40,758 nucleotides of DNA from an uncultured Burkholderiales bacterium (GCA_903880855.1 CAIRQX010000063.1:1-40758); one strand, 5' to 3'; counted from the first letter of the stretch, positions 18,098 to 27,398 are shown. Made by a program: numbers and translations. The notes: generated by a model not told the origin, from the letters alone.

Positions 18098-19966
18098 ATG
18101 ATTCGACTCTCTGAACTCAAACTGCCACTTACTGCGCTTCCTGTGGAAGCGCGACGCGCATCTGATGCGCCTGCTGAAACTGAAGAGGATCGTAAGTTAG
18201 CGCCGCATCCTATAGATGCGCTTCGTCAGTTGGCTGCGAATGCGTTAGGTATAGATGAAGCTGGGGTTTCTGATCTAACCGTTTTCAAACGTAGTTTTGA
18301 CGCACGCAAACAAAATTTACTGGTTGTCTACATTGTTGACGTCACTATTTCTGATGATGCGCTTGAGAAATCACTATTAGCCAGACACATTAAAAACTCG
18401 CACATTCAAGCGACTCCAAATATGACTTGGCAGCCGCCCGTGCATGCACCGGCAGATTGGGGCAAAGAAAACCATGAGAGACCAGTAGTGGTCGGCTTTG
18501 GCCCTTGTGGCATTTTTGCTGCACTGGTTCTGGCGCAAATGGGTTTAAAACCCATCGTAATTGAACGCGGCACACCTGTGCGCCAACGTACCAAAGACAC
18601 CTGGGGACTATGGCGCAAACACGTCTTGAACCCGCGCAGCAATGTGCAATTTGGTGAAGGCGGTGCAGGCACTTTTTCTGACGGCAAGCTTTACAGCCAG
18701 ATTAAAGACCCACGACATTTAGGGCGCAAAGTGATGCAAGAGTTTGTGCGCTTTGGTGCGCCTGAAGATATTTTGTTTGCGGCGCATCCGCATATTGGCA
18801 CATTCAAGTTGGTCAAAGTGGTGGAAGGCTTGCGCGAAGAAATTATTCGATTAGGATGCGATGTAAGGTTTGAGCAACGGGTGGTTGATATTGAATATGC
18901 AGCACACTCTTATGAAACCAGCTCATCCCATGCGATGTCATCAGGTGGGTGTACATCAGTCAATAGACAAATAGCCGCTTTGCGTATTCAAGACTACGGC
19001 ACCAACGAGACCTACACCCTACCCGCGCACCACGTAGTGTTAGCACTTGGCCACAGCGCGCGCGACACCTTCACTATGTTGCACCGCCATGCGGTAGCGA
19101 TGCAAGCCAAGCCTTTTTCTATTGGCGTCCGCATTGAGCATCCACAAAGCGTGATCGATCGCGCGCGTTGGGGGCAACATGCTGGGCATCCGCTTTTAGG
19201 TGCTGCAGATTACAAACTTGTGCACCACGCGGCCAATGGACGTGCTGTTTATAGTTTTTGTATGTGCCCTGGTGGCACGGTGGTAGCAGCAACCAGTGAG
19301 GTAGGCCGCGTGGTGACAAACGGCATGAGCCAATATTCACGCAACGAGAGAAATGCCAATGCGGGTTTGGTCGTAGGCATTGACCCAACCGATTACCCCA
19401 CCGACCCCTCCGCTTTTGAAACCGAGCTTGGCCAAGAGATTGGCAATACAGTGCGTCACGACACTCCAAATGCAGTTGATAAATTCCACCCTCTGTCTGG
19501 CTTGGTCTTGCAGCGGCAACTTGAAGCGATCGCCTACACATTAGGCGGCAAGAACTACGAAGCGCCTGCGCAGTTGGTGGGAGATTTTATAGCGAACAGC
19601 GCTTCTACTGCATTAGCTAGCGTCGAGCCTTCCTATAAACCAGGAGTAAAGATGGTTCACCTCAATGAAGCACTTCCTAGTTTTGTTACTGATGCGATGC
19701 GCGAAGCATTGCCACTCTTTGGACAAAAAATAAAAGGCTTTGATATGCATGATGCGGTAATGACAGGCGTTGAAACACGCACGTCATCTCCACTAAGAAT
19801 TGAGCGTGATGATGTCAGCTTGCAAAGCCCAAGCATTGCTGGGCTATATCCAGCAGGAGAAGGGGCTGGATATGCGGGCGGTATTTTGTCAGCGGGAGTC
19901 GATGGCATCAAAGTAGGGGAGGCTGTTGCAAGAGCAATACTTTCTTTTCATGTAGCTAAAGCCTAA
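18098..19966 (+). CDS. FAD-dependent protein of the COG2509 family
   Basis: Predicted FAD-dependent oxidoreductase of 622 residues. The FAD-binding GFGPCG lies at 133-138, followed by VIERG and the family block [19 protein letters not shown]. Later come [38 protein letters not shown] and a C-terminal [13 protein letters not shown] that completes the FAD site. Substrate is unknown in the whole family. A TTG at 18071 is in frame, but homologous N-termini begin like [11 protein letters not shown], which fixes the ATG at 18098; its ribosome-binding site is weak. Confidence 0.9.
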   Translation: MIRLSELKLPLTALPVEARRASDAPAETEEDRKLAPHPIDALRQLAANALGIDEAGVSDLTVFKRSFDARKQNLLVVYIVDVTISDDALEKSLLARHIKNSHIQATPNMTWQPPVHAPADWGKENHERPVVVGFGPCGIFAALVLAQMGLKPIVIERGTPVRQRTKDTWGLWRKHVLNPRSNVQFGEGGAGTFSDGKLYSQIKDPRHLGRKVMQEFVRFGAPEDILFAAHPHIGTFKLVKVVEGLREEIIRLGCDVRFEQRVVDIEYAAHSYETSSSHAMSSGGCTSVNRQIAALRIQDYGTNETYTLPAHHVVLALGHSARDTFTMLHRHAVAMQAKPFSIGVRIEHPQSVIDRARWGQHAGHPLLGAADYKLVHHAANGRAVYSFCMCPGGTVVAATSEVGRVVTNGMSQYSRNERNANAGLVVGIDPTDYPTDPSAFETELGQEIGNTVRHDTPNAVDKFHPLSGLVLQRQLEAIAYTLGGKNYEAPAQLVGDFIANSASTALASVEPSYKPGVKMVHLNEALPSFVTDAMREALPLFGQKIKGFDMHDAVMTGVETRTSSPLRIERDDVSLQSPSIAGLYPAGEGAGYAGGILSAGVDGIKVGEAVARAILSFHVAKA

Positions 19967-20025
19967 GCAGTAGCTACGCTGAAACAGAAAATCAAGCAAA
20001 ATCGAAGGCTAACGAGGAAACAAGC

Positions 20026-20943
20026 ATGAAAGCACATAACGTTTTAGACACCATTGGCAATACGCCACACATTCGTATCAACCGATTGTTTGGCAACACA
20101 CATCAGGTGTGGATCAAATCTGAGCGTTCCAACCCAGGCGGTTCGATCAAAGACCGTATTGCACTGGCCATGGTTGCGGCAGCAGAAAAATCTGGCGTTC
20201 TCAAACCCGGCGGCACCATCATCGAGCCAACTTCTGGCAACACAGGCGTCGGCTTAGCCATGGTCGCTGCGGTAAAAGGCTACAAACTAATTTTGGTAAT
20301 GCCCGACAGCATGTCGATTGAGCGCAGACGATTGATGTTGGCATATGGCGCAAGCTTTGATTTAACACCCCGCAAAAAAGGTATGAAAGGCGCCATTGCC
20401 CACGCTGAAGAACTTGCCGCGCAAACACCTGGCGCATGGATTCCTCAACAGTTTGAGAACCCAGCAAATATCGATGTGCATGTACACACCACTGCGCAAG
20501 AAATCTTGGCAGACTTTCCCGAAGGTTTAGACGTCATCATCACGGGCGTTGGTACTGGCGGGCACTTAACAGGCGTTGCCCATGTGCTCAAAGCCAAGTG
20601 GCCCAATTTAAAAGTATTTGCAGTTGAACCTACTGCGTCTCCCGTCATTTCTGGCGGTGCGCCCGCGCCCCACCCTATTCAAGGCATTGGTGCTGGGTTT
20701 ATCCCCAAAAACTTGCACACCGATTTGCTTGACGGTGTCATCCAAGTCGACGCAGAAGTAGCGAGAGAATTTGGCAGACGTAGCGCGAAAGAAGAAGGTT
20801 TGTTGGTCGGCATTTCTTCTGGTGCGACATTGGCTGCTATTTCACAAAAGCTTGCTGATATTCCACACGGTGCCAAGGTACTTGGATTTAACTACGACAC
20901 GGGTGAGCGTTATTTGTCAGTTGAAGGCTATTTGCCTGCTTGA
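20026..20943 (+). CDS. cysK: Cysteine synthase A (O-acetylserine sulfhydrylase)
   Basis: PLP enzyme forming cysteine from O-acetylserine and sulfide. The 305 residues show SIKDRIA with the PLP lysine K42, the substrate loop [10 protein letters not shown] near 67-76, [10 protein letters not shown] near 176 (PLP phosphate loop) and VGISSGAT near 263. The length fits CysK. AGGAA lies 8 nt before the ATG. The 59 bp gap to the flavoprotein gene could allow co-transcription. CysK versus CysM cannot be fully settled by eye, although the sequence favours CysK. Confidence 0.9.
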   Translation: MKAHNVLDTIGNTPHIRINRLFGNTHQVWIKSERSNPGGSIKDRIALAMVAAAEKSGVLKPGGTIIEPTSGNTGVGLAMVAAVKGYKLILVMPDSMSIERRRLMLAYGASFDLTPRKKGMKGAIAHAEELAAQTPGAWIPQQFENPANIDVHVHTTAQEILADFPEGLDVIITGVGTGGHLTGVAHVLKAKWPNLKVFAVEPTASPVISGGAPAPHPIQGIGAGFIPKNLHTDLLDGVIQVDAEVAREFGRRSAKEEGLLVGISSGATLAAISQKLADIPHGAKVLGFNYDTGERYLSVEGYLPA

Positions 20944-20997
20944 TGCTTTCTTAATGCATGCTTAATTGCTTCATACAGACAAAAGATTTTTGAGGCG

Positions 20998-21894
20998 CTA
21001 AGCAACTCTAAACACTTGCGTGTCTGTATAAAAACTTAAATCTTCGTTTTCTGACCACCACCCTGGAATACCCAATACTGGCAAAGGCAAATAGGGCTTG
21101 GTGGCCAAGTAGTCTGGTTGTAAGTTAGTGGCTAACCAGGCGTCTAATGCTTGGTCATCTTTTGCATCTACATCTGACGCAATACGAAACACGTGTGCCG
21201 TGATCGATTTATAGGGTGCTACTAGCTTTTCTAGCAAAGCATGTCCAAATATAACAATATGCGCGCTTTGCCATTCATCTCGGAATTCACTAAATATTTT
21301 TTTCCAGTCACGGTCTTGCAAGGCCTGCCACAACTCATCAGAAGATTGCAGTAACAAAACGTTTTCATCAAACAAGGTCAAAGCGTCACGCAAAGATCCG
21401 CGCGTAGCATTAACACCCTGAGAAGCAATTTCCTGCGCCTGCAAAAAATTCAAACGTAACTTAGTCTGCGGAAACCGCAACCAACACAAGCCATTAAAAA
21501 AGTCATGAAGATTATCTCGAGTAGGAATGTGCTTGTGAGAAAAAATAAACGCCTCATAAGCAATATCAGTAGGCAGTTCCCTCTGAGAAACAAACTCCAC
21601 CGCACCCCCAGAGCCAAGAGTGAGGGTGGCACTGGCTCGGGCGATTTGGTGTGCGAAGCGAGTATGAGCCCGAACAGTGTCACCCTCACTCTTGGCGCTT
21701 GTCCTCGAAAAAATATCTTCACTTAGACCAAAAGAACCTTGCGCACCCTTTGCAAATTCAGAATCAGAAATAGCGTTCAATGCGTAACAAACACTACCCT
21801 TCCCATGAATAAGTTCAGAAGTAAAAGCCCCTAGCTCCCGCCATCCAGCAAACCAAGGCCGAGGCCAATCAATACGCTCTATACCAAACGCCAA
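20998..21894 (-). CDS. DUF3025 domain-containing protein with in-frame palindromic insertion
   Basis: A 298-residue protein recognised from the DUF3025 block [17 protein letters not shown] and [17 protein letters not shown], followed by [14 protein letters not shown]. Function of the family is unknown; it is often next to pyrC, as here (16 bp overlap). Residues ~67-94 are encoded by an 84 bp nearly perfect palindrome and do not look like the rest of the protein; that segment probably arrived as an in-frame palindromic element. The reading frame stays open through it, so the gene is likely still expressed. Confidence 0.85.
   Translation of the reverse strand: MAFGIERIDWPRPWFAGWRELGAFTSELIHGKGSVCYALNAISDSEFAKGAQGSFGLSEDIFSRTSAKSEGDTVRAHTRFAHQIARASATLTLGSGGAVEFVSQRELPTDIAYEAFIFSHKHIPTRDNLHDFFNGLCWLRFPQTKLRLNFLQAQEIASQGVNATRGSLRDALTLFDENVLLLQSSDELWQALQDRDWKKIFSEFRDEWQSAHIVIFGHALLEKLVAPYKSITAHVFRIASDVDAKDDQALDAWLATNLQPDYLATKPYLPLPVLGIPGWWSENEDLSFYTDTQVFRVA
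21613..21696. repeat. 84 bp palindromic element inside the DUF3025 gene
   Basis: Left arm 21613-21642 and right arm 21668-21696 are inverted copies (first 16 bp identical, then two mismatches and one bulged base over about 30 bp) around a 25 nt loop. The total of 84 nt is exactly 28 codons, so it reads through in frame. It resembles, in principle, the coding-region palindromic elements known from some bacteria. No other copy is visible in this window. Confidence 0.85.
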
Positions 21895-22907
21895 GGCAAA
21901 GACTCACCACTGCGAAGCGGCTTTAACTGCGTATCGCCATACGCAAAACTCTCTGGCGGCGTCCAACTCTCTGTACGCAAAGTAACCGTGCCAACATTAC
22001 GCGGCAAACCGTAAAAGTCTGCGCCATAGAAACTTGCAAAACCTTCGAGCTTATCCAAGGCATTCACCTGATCAAACGCTTCCGCATACATAGACATCGC
22101 CGCATGCGCGGTGTAGCAACCTGCACACCCACTAGCATGTTCTTTTAAATGCGCTGGATGCGGCGCGCTGTCTGTTCCTAAAAAGAATTGCGGCAAACCA
22201 CTGGTAGCTGCTTTCATCAATGCTTGGCGATGTGTCTCACGCTTCAACACGGGCAAGCAATAAAAGTGGGGGCGCACACCGCCCGTAAAAATAGCATTGC
22301 GGTTATAGAGCAAGTGGTGCGCGGTGATAGTGGCACCCGTATGCATTGCGCAACTCTCGACATACTGCGCAGCCTCTTTAGTCGTGATGTGCTCGAACAC
22401 AATTTTGAGTTCAGGAAAATCTTTGCGCAATGGGATCAGTTGCGTGTCAATAAACACCGCCTCGCGGTCGAACAAATCGATGTCTTGCGAAGTGACTTCT
22501 CCGTGCACGAGTAACAACATACCGGACTTTTGCATGGCTTCTAGCGTTTTATAGATATTGCGCATATTCGTCACGCCTGCGTCGCTATTGGTAGTGGCAC
22601 CTGCGGGATACAACTTAGCGGCGACAACGCCGGATTCTTTGGCGCGGTAGATTTCCTCTGGTGCTAAGTTGTCAGTCAAATAGAGCGTCATCAAAGGTTC
22701 GAAATTCACGCCCTTTGGAATTGCGGCCTGAATACGCGCTTTGTAGGCAGCAGCTTGCGTAGCAGTCGTGACTGGCGACTTTAGATTGGGCATGACTATG
22801 GCGCGGGCAAATTCGGCGGCGGTATGGGGGACGACTGTTTTTAATACTTCGCCATCACGCAGATGCACGTGCCAATCGTCTGGGCGGGTGATTGTTATTT
22901 CGTTCAT
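21879..22907 (-). CDS. pyrC: Dihydroorotase PyrC (class II)
   Basis: Zinc enzyme that closes carbamoyl-aspartate to dihydroorotate in pyrimidine synthesis. The 342 residues match the E. coli type (348). The metal ligands DWHVHLRDG (H13, H15) are clear, [11 protein letters not shown] around K98 holds the likely carbamylated lysine, and [20 protein letters not shown] and GTDSAPHP supply further ligands. It starts 57 bp after gltL and overlaps the DUF3025 gene by 16 bp. Confidence 0.96.
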   Translation of the reverse strand: MNEITITRPDDWHVHLRDGEVLKTVVPHTAAEFARAIVMPNLKSPVTTATQAAAYKARIQAAIPKGVNFEPLMTLYLTDNLAPEEIYRAKESGVVAAKLYPAGATTNSDAGVTNMRNIYKTLEAMQKSGMLLLVHGEVTSQDIDLFDREAVFIDTQLIPLRKDFPELKIVFEHITTKEAAQYVESCAMHTGATITAHHLLYNRNAIFTGGVRPHFYCLPVLKRETHRQALMKAATSGLPQFFLGTDSAPHPAHLKEHASGCAGCYTAHAAMSMYAEAFDQVNALDKLEGFASFYGADFYGLPRNVGTVTLRTESWTPPESFAYGDTQLKPLRSGESLPWRLV

Positions 22908-22964
22908 TAGAAGTTTGCTTAATTAACTGAGAGGCATTTTTAGAAATACACCGTTAATCCGGCA

Positions 22965-23702
22965 TCAATGCTGCAAGATCTTATTCAAAAACTCTTTGGT
23001 GCGCGGTTGGCGTTGTTCTGGATGGTTGAAAAATTCGTCTTTCGTACAGTCTTCCAAAATCTTGCCGCCAACGTCCATAAAAATCACGCGGCTTCCGACC
23101 TTGCGGGCGAATCCCATCTCATGCGTGACGCACATCATGGTCATTCCTTCATTGGCGAGGTCGACCATGACGTCCAACACTTCACCAACCATTTCGGGGT
23201 CTAGGGCCGATGTGGGTTCGTCAAACAACATGACGATAGGGTCCATGCTCAACGCACGCGCAATTGCGACGCGTTGTTGTTGGCCACCTGATAGTTGGCC
23301 TGGAAATTTGTCTTTGTGGGCCATCAAACCCACACGGTCCAAGTATTTCAAACCACGTGCTTTGGCGTCGTCCAACGTGCGACCCAACACTTTGATTTGC
23401 GCCATGGTGAGGTTTTCAGTCACGGAGAGGTGGGGAAAAAGTTCAAAGTTTTGAAACACCATACCAACCCGGCAACGCAGCTTGGGCAAATCGGTTCGCG
23501 GGTCGTGCACCGCGACACCATCTACAAAAATCTCGCCTTGCTGAAAAGGCTCTAACGCATTGATGGTTTTGATGAGTGTGGATTTGCCTGAGCCTGAGGG
23601 TCCGCAGATCACTACTACTTCACCCTTTTGGATAGTAGTAGAACAGTTGGTCAGCACCTGCACAGGGCCATACCATTTTGAGACATTTTTTAATTCAATC
23701 AC
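22965..23702 (-). CDS. gltL: Glutamate/aspartate ABC transporter ATP-binding protein GltL
   Basis: Cytoplasmic ATPase of a polar amino-acid importer. Walker [10 protein letters not shown] at about 34-42, Q-loop [10 protein letters not shown], signature [15 protein letters not shown] and Walker [13 protein letters not shown] are intact in 245 residues. The order gltJ-gltK-gltL and the close spacing (16 bp to gltK) identify the transporter, and the partner gltI lies upstream. Specificity for Glu/Asp is inferred from the similarity of the whole set to GltIJKL. Confidence 0.9.
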   Translation of the reverse strand: MIELKNVSKWYGPVQVLTNCSTTIQKGEVVVICGPSGSGKSTLIKTINALEPFQQGEIFVDGVAVHDPRTDLPKLRCRVGMVFQNFELFPHLSVTENLTMAQIKVLGRTLDDAKARGLKYLDRVGLMAHKDKFPGQLSGGQQQRVAIARALSMDPIVMLFDEPTSALDPEMVGEVLDVMVDLANEGMTMMCVTHEMGFARKVGSRVIFMDVGGKILEDCTKDEFFNHPEQRQPRTKEFLNKILQH

Positions 23703-23718
23703 TGAAACCTCCTAAGCC

Positions 23719-24387
23719 TTAACGAACGATCGCCATACGCGATTGCACGCGCTTGACGATGGTTGAGAGGCTGAAACAAATCACAAAATACACAATGGCC
23801 GCCATGATGTAGACCTCTTCCACACGGCCGTAAATTTTGCCTGCGGTGACAAAGCCTTTGAGCAAGTCGTAAGCGCCAATCGCATAGACTAACGATGTGT
23901 CTTGAAACAACACAATGGTTTGGGTCAACAAAACCGGAATCATGTTGCGAAACGCTTGCGGCAAGATGATGAAGCGCATGTTTTGGCTATAGGTCAGCCC
24001 TAATGCTTGTCCCGCCATTACTTGCGAACGTGAGATAGATTGAATTCCTGCGCGCATGATTTCACTAAAAAATGCTGCTTCAAACACAATGAATGTGACC
24101 AATGCAGAAATCTCAGCCCCAATCGAGCGACCAATTAAAAACGGCATAAGTAGGAACACCCACAAGATCACCATCACCAAAGGGATGGAACGCATACCGT
24201 TCACATAAATCTGCGCTGGCCAGACCAATATGCTTCGGCCAGACAAACGCATAAGCGCCAAGATAGTACCAAACACAATGCCGCCAATCGTTGCAACTAC
24301 GGTTAGCTCGATACTGAACAACAGGCCTTTGAGGACAAACTTGTTAAAGATGTCCCAATCTACAAAAGCAAAATCCAGGGCGCTCAT
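23719..24387 (-). CDS. gltK: Glutamate/aspartate ABC transporter permease GltK
   Basis: Inner-membrane permease of the HisMQ family, 222 residues and about five membrane segments. The EAA-type cytoplasmic loop is seen at FSEIMRAGIQSISRSQVMAGQALGLT-like sequence near 110-135, where it contacts GltL. It is separated from gltJ by only 2 bp. No odd features. Confidence 0.9.
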   Translation of the reverse strand: MSALDFAFVDWDIFNKFVLKGLLFSIELTVVATIGGIVFGTILALMRLSGRSILVWPAQIYVNGMRSIPLVMVILWVFLLMPFLIGRSIGAEISALVTFIVFEAAFFSEIMRAGIQSISRSQVMAGQALGLTYSQNMRFIILPQAFRNMIPVLLTQTIVLFQDTSLVYAIGAYDLLKGFVTAGKIYGRVEEVYIMAAIVYFVICFSLSTIVKRVQSRMAIVR

Positions 24388-24389
24388 GC

Positions 24390-25124
24390 TCAGTGCCCTC
24401 CGCCACTTTGACGCGCAACCACGACACCAGGGATTTGCATGCGCTTTTCCAAAAACGCCATCACGCGGTTCACTGTGAGTGCAGAGATGGCATAAAGCGC
24501 AGTCACTACCAAATAGACTTCAATCCCGCGCGAGGTTTCTTCTTGCACCTGCATGGCGTACATGGTGAGTTCTGCAATCGACACAGCAAACGCTACCGAA
24601 GAGTTTTTCAGCAAATTCATCGACTCACTGGTCAATGGCGGCCAAATCATGCGAAACGCCATAGGCCAGAGCACATAGCGGTAACTTTGAAATGTGGTGA
24701 GGCCCATTGCCATCGCAGCGTAGCGTTGCCCGCGCGGTAAGGCTTGAATACCCGCGCGCACTTGTTCGGCTATGCGTGCAGAGGTGAAAAAGCCTAAACC
24801 CAACACGACCAAGGTAAACCCAGGCACTTGTTGAAAAGCAGGAATCACTTTAGGCACCACGAAGTACCAAAGGAATATTTGAACCAACACGGGGATGTTG
24901 CGAAACAACTCTACCCATGCTGTGGCGAATTGAATGAAGAAGCGCTTCAGGGGCCTGTCTGTCGGTAATGTTCGCAAGGTGCCCATCAACGCGCCTACAA
25001 CCATTGCCACTAACCAAGCACAGGCAGCAACAGAGAGCGTCCAGCCCCAAGCCTCGAACATCCACTCAAGGTAGGTTCTTCCGCCGCCGTCGTCTTCTAA
25101 AAAAACCTGCCAGTCGAGTGCCAT
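24390..25124 (-). CDS. gltJ: Glutamate/aspartate ABC transporter permease GltJ
   Basis: HisMQ-family inner-membrane permease of 244 residues. It begins MALDWQVFLEDDGGGRTYLE, and has a typical loop RIAEQVRAGIQALPRGQRYA near 118-137 and then ENLLK-like SMNLLKNSSVAFAVS. It should pair with GltK and receive Glu/Asp from GltI. Its gene is separated from gltI by a 584 bp gap that holds foreign-looking repeats, so it probably needs its own promoter or long read-through. Confidence 0.9.
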   Translation of the reverse strand: MALDWQVFLEDDGGGRTYLEWMFEAWGWTLSVAACAWLVAMVVGALMGTLRTLPTDRPLKRFFIQFATAWVELFRNIPVLVQIFLWYFVVPKVIPAFQQVPGFTLVVLGLGFFTSARIAEQVRAGIQALPRGQRYAAMAMGLTTFQSYRYVLWPMAFRMIWPPLTSESMNLLKNSSVAFAVSIAELTMYAMQVQEETSRGIEVYLVVTALYAISALTVNRVMAFLEKRMQIPGVVVARQSGGGH

Positions 25125-25270
25125 TTTGGAACCTAATGGGGATATAAACGTTCAAGCCATAGGTGACTTAAAAAATAAAAGTGTATCCTAATTTCTTATA
25201 AAAAGGTTGGTAGCATTTGCTCATATTCGAGGGCATGCTCCCCCTTAAAAGACCTACTTATGGTGCACAA
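25125..25270. other. Intergenic DNA upstream of gltJ, no gene seen
   Basis: AT-rich stretch with no supported coding region. On the minus strand GGATACACTT near 25192-25183 resembles GAATACACTT upstream of gltI near 26668-26659, so a shared promoter or leader element is possible. This is only a visual match. Confidence 0.4.
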
Positions 25271-25306
25271 ACCATTACGGCTGCAGGTGTATTAGTAAAA
25301 TTCTAA
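25271..25306 (+). pseudogene. Remnant of a porin C-terminus (last ~11 codons)
   Basis: The plus strand reads TITAAGVLVKF then stop. This resembles the end of the intact porin (RTAIGVSKSF) both as protein and, with small gaps, as DNA. It is immediately followed by an almost exact copy of the porin's post-stop region. The terminal Phe is the usual outer-membrane assembly signal. No further porin homology is evident upstream, so only the 3' end survives. Confidence 0.4.
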
Positions 25307-25383
25307 ATCCCACGCTGGCTTAGCCAGTTGAGGATTTAGAGAACCTTCAAACCCCACTGCTCGCAAGAGTGGTGGGGTTTTTT
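25301..25383 (+). repeat. Porin 3'-end/terminator repeat, copy 1
   Basis: 83 bp beginning at a Phe codon plus stop (TTC TAA) and running through two hairpins to a T-run. It differs from copy 3 (27398-27316, minus) at only three positions. Downstream similarity continues weakly to an ACACGACAGGT block at 25414-25424. Copies 1 and 3 are inverted relative to each other and flank gltI. Confidence 0.9.
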
Positions 25384-25384
25384 T
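25349..25384 (+). terminator. Rho-independent terminator (plus strand) in repeat copy 1
   Basis: AAACCCCAC (25349-25357) pairs with GTGGGGTTT (25372-25380), followed by a T-run to 25384. No intact plus-strand gene lies upstream; it appears to be left over from a lost porin gene. It points against gltIJKL transcription. Confidence 0.85.
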
Positions 25385-25390
25385 ACTTGT

Positions 25391-25416
25391 TGTTACGTGT
25401 TCAGTGTCACGTAACA
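25391..25416. repeat. 9 bp perfect inverted repeat
   Basis: TGTTACGTG (25391-25399) and CACGTAACA (25408-25416) form a perfect inverted repeat around 8 nt, just after repeat copy 1. Role unknown; it may be a degenerate hairpin or a regulator site. Confidence 0.6.
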
Positions 25417-25527
25417 CGACAGGTATACGCACAGCAGGGCGCGGGGTCACAATGGGTGCTCCGTGTAACTTGGTCTCTGGCAACGTCAAGCGCATGCAAC
25501 CGTTTAGTTATTGATCTGCGTACAAAC

Positions 25528-25610
25528 TTCTAATCCCCCTGCTGGCCTAGCTAGTTAAGGATTCGAGAAACCTTCTAACCTCACTGCTCGTAAGAGAAGT
25601 GGGGTTTTTT
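25528..25610 (+). repeat. Porin 3'-end/terminator repeat, copy 2 (diverged)
   Basis: Second copy of the same 83 bp unit, again starting with TTC TAA, but diverged from copies 1 and 3 at many positions. The codons before it read RLVIDLRTNF, also plausible as a porin last strand. It contains a terminator hairpin: AACCTCACT (25577-25585) with AGTGGGGTT (25598-25606), one G-U pair, then T-run to 25610. Two tandem copies suggest successive duplications or two lost genes. Confidence 0.75.
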
Positions 25611-25663
25611 ACTGGAGGTGTTGTTTAGAAAACAAAAGCTAAATATCAATTAAAGCAGCGCAA

Positions 25664-25689
25664 TAAAAAAACCCGCACATTGGCGGGTT
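25664..25689 (-). terminator. Rho-independent terminator of gltI
   Basis: On the minus strand AACCCGC, loop of six, GCGGGTT (25689-25670) is followed by a T-run (25671-25664), 20 bp after the gltI stop. It should stop most transcripts before gltJ, so gltI may be expressed apart from gltJKL, or at higher levels. Confidence 0.88.
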
Positions 25690-25708
25690 GGTGTCAGCTC
25701 AAAGGCGT

Positions 25709-26608
25709 CTACTTCTTAACGTATTCCTCAACCGGCTTGTCATTAGGCGTAGCCCACGCAGCCTTGGTGTAGTCGGTAGCTGGCAAACCTACACGGGTGT
25801 TTTTGGGGGGAATGGGTTGCACAAACCACTTGTCGTACAACTTGGCGAGTTCACCCGACTTGGCCATGGCGTTGACTGTGTCGTCCGCTAATTTCTTGAA
25901 AGCTGGATCGTCCTTGCGGATCATGATGGCGATGGGTTCGACGCTCAACACCTCGCCCACAATTTTGTAGTCAGCGGGTGCCTTAGACAAAGCAATATTA
26001 CCCGCCAAAATTTGACCGTCCATCACGAATGCCTCGGCACGGCCAGATTCGAGTAGCAAGAAGCTGTCTGCGTGGTCTTTACCGAAGACTTCTTTGAAGT
26101 CGACGCCCGTTGCGCGCTCGTGTTTGCGTAAGAGCTGAACAGAAGTAGTGCCTGTGGTGGTTGCAACATTTTTACCGTTCAACTGGGCGATAGATGTAAT
26201 GCCCGAGTTTGCTTTGACAGCAATGCGCACTTCTTCTACATAAGTGGTGTTGACAAACGCCACGTCTTTTTGGCGGGTGGCGTTGTTGGTGGTGGAGCCG
26301 CACTCAATGTCGACGGTGCCGTTTTGTGTGAGAGGGATTCGGTTTTGTGAGGTGACGGAAATGTATTTGACCTCTGACTTCTTGCCAATGGCTTTGTCTA
26401 GGTTGTCGATGATGCGCTGGCAGATTTCAACGTGGTAGCCGGCGTATTTGCCGTCACCTAAAGTGTAGGAAAGTGCGCCTGAGGAGTCACGCACGCCCAT
26501 GGTGATAGCGCCAGAGGCTTTGACTTTGGCGATGGTGTCGTTTGATTGGGCGAAGGCGGTGGTTGCTAGGGTTGTGGCGACGGCAAAGGCTAGTAAGTGT
26601 TTTTTCAT
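25709..26608 (-). CDS. gltI: Glutamate/aspartate ABC transporter substrate-binding protein GltI
   Basis: Periplasmic binding protein of 299 residues. A signal peptide with basic start and hydrophobic core ends near AFAQ (about residue 21). The mature part shows SGALSYTLGDGKYAGYHVEIC and FVMDGQILAG typical of GltI-type receptors for Glu and Asp. GGAG sits a few nucleotides upstream of the ATG at 26608. The gene is followed by its own terminator and then by repeats before gltJ; copies 1 and 3 of the porin-end repeat lie on its two sides in inverted orientation. Confidence 0.92.
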   Translation of the reverse strand: MKKHLLAFAVATTLATTAFAQSNDTIAKVKASGAITMGVRDSSGALSYTLGDGKYAGYHVEICQRIIDNLDKAIGKKSEVKYISVTSQNRIPLTQNGTVDIECGSTTNNATRQKDVAFVNTTYVEEVRIAVKANSGITSIAQLNGKNVATTTGTTSVQLLRKHERATGVDFKEVFGKDHADSFLLLESGRAEAFVMDGQILAGNIALSKAPADYKIVGEVLSVEPIAIMIRKDDPAFKKLADDTVNAMAKSGELAKLYDKWFVQPIPPKNTRVGLPATDYTKAAWATPNDKPVEEYVKK

Positions 26609-26756
26609 AAAGAACTCCGGAATTAAAAAAAAGTGATGGAGGTTAGTGTCTGAAAATCAAGTGTATTCCAATTCCAAACTAATTTAATAGTTTCTATTTA
26701 TTCCTTGATCAAATTATTTTTTGAAATAAAACTCACCGATCACTTGATCGTAAATA
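26609..26756. other. gltI upstream region, no gene seen
   Basis: AT-rich leader and promoter region of gltI. On the minus strand, GAATACACTT near 26668-26659 may contain a -10 (TACACT) but no convincing -35 is visible. Nothing else is supported. Confidence 0.4.
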
Positions 26757-26757
26757 G

Positions 26758-27172
26758 CATGCACACCATTGCTTTGCGTGAAGCGTTAAACCAAAAAGTG
26801 CCCGGTAAGGATCTGGTTGACTTCATTGAGCAAAATGACGGTATTGAGCAAATCCGCTTGGACGTCACCAAGCCTTTATCAGCCAAAGTTCGCGCAGGCA
26901 CAAGGTCAAGGACGAGGTTGTTGGCTCAGAACTGGGCTTTATGAAGTTTGATTCGCGCTTTTTTCGTGCTGACGCTGATTGAGCAGATAAGCAGGTGGTT
27001 TTTGTTGGAACCTAACCTTACCTTCAGTAATTACGATCGTATTGATAAAATTTTAGGGGATGGTTGCCCTGAATTTCCACGCGACAAGGCTTTGTTTTCC
27101 AATCTGTCATCTTATTATTCATCACTAGATAGAGGCGTAATCTTTACTGCTTTACATAATTACTTGCATTAA
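26758..27172 (+). pseudogene. Decayed coding region, origin not recognised
   Basis: Protein-like sequence shifts between frames. From 26758 the frame reads MHTIALREALNQK and then VDFIEQNDGIEQIRLDVTK, plausible coding. After about 26895 the good reading moves to another frame (HKVKDEVVGSELGFMKF, from 26899) and reaches TGA at 26980; the same frame continues to TAA after ADKQVVFVGT. A further stretch to 27172 (FPRDKALFSNLSSYYSSL) is in yet another frame. At least one indel and one stop are implied. A plus-strand terminator follows at 27244-27267. I do not recognise the family. Confidence 0.45.
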
Positions 27173-27243
27173 ATGGCCAGCACTGATCAGCCAAATATTT
27201 TGTAAATTACTTTAAAGATATAATGATAATTCTTGTACACCTT

Positions 27244-27267
27244 AACCCGCCTAAGTGCGGGGTTTTA
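27244..27267 (+). terminator. Rho-independent terminator (plus strand) after the decayed gene
   Basis: AACCCGC (27244-27250), six-base loop, GCGGGGTT (27257-27264), followed by TTTT. It is about 70 bp downstream of the decayed coding region and is oriented to terminate it. Bases 27173-27243 show no gene. Confidence 0.7.
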
Positions 27268-27315
27268 TTGCCTACACCTGTCGTGTAAAAAGACACCACA
27301 AACCATTCGCCCATC

Positions 27316-27350
27316 AAAAAACCCCACCACTCTTGCGAGCAGTGGGGTTT
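27316..27350 (-). terminator. Rho-independent terminator of the porin gene
   Basis: On the minus strand AAACCCCAC and GTGGGGTT (within 27350-27320) form the stem, with a T-run to 27316, about 45 bp after the porin stop. A second hairpin (CTGGC TTA GCCAG) lies between stop and terminator and could protect the mRNA 3' end. Confidence 0.88.
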
Positions 27351-27398
27351 GAAGGTCCTCTAAATCCTCAACTGGCTAAGCCAGCGTGGGGATTAGAA
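27316..27398 (-). repeat. Porin 3'-end/terminator repeat, copy 3 (original at the intact porin)
   Basis: Begins with the last Phe codon and stop of the intact porin and runs to the end of its terminator T-run. It matches copy 1 (25301-25383, plus) at 80 of 83 positions in inverted orientation. The upstream hairpin has CTGGC/GCCAG arms around TTA. Confidence 0.9.

Noticed and set aside
25301-25610. Possible CRISPR-like repeats near gltJ
   Set aside because: Only two direct copies of different quality, each a terminator downstream of a Phe-stop pair; no regular spacers and no cas genes.
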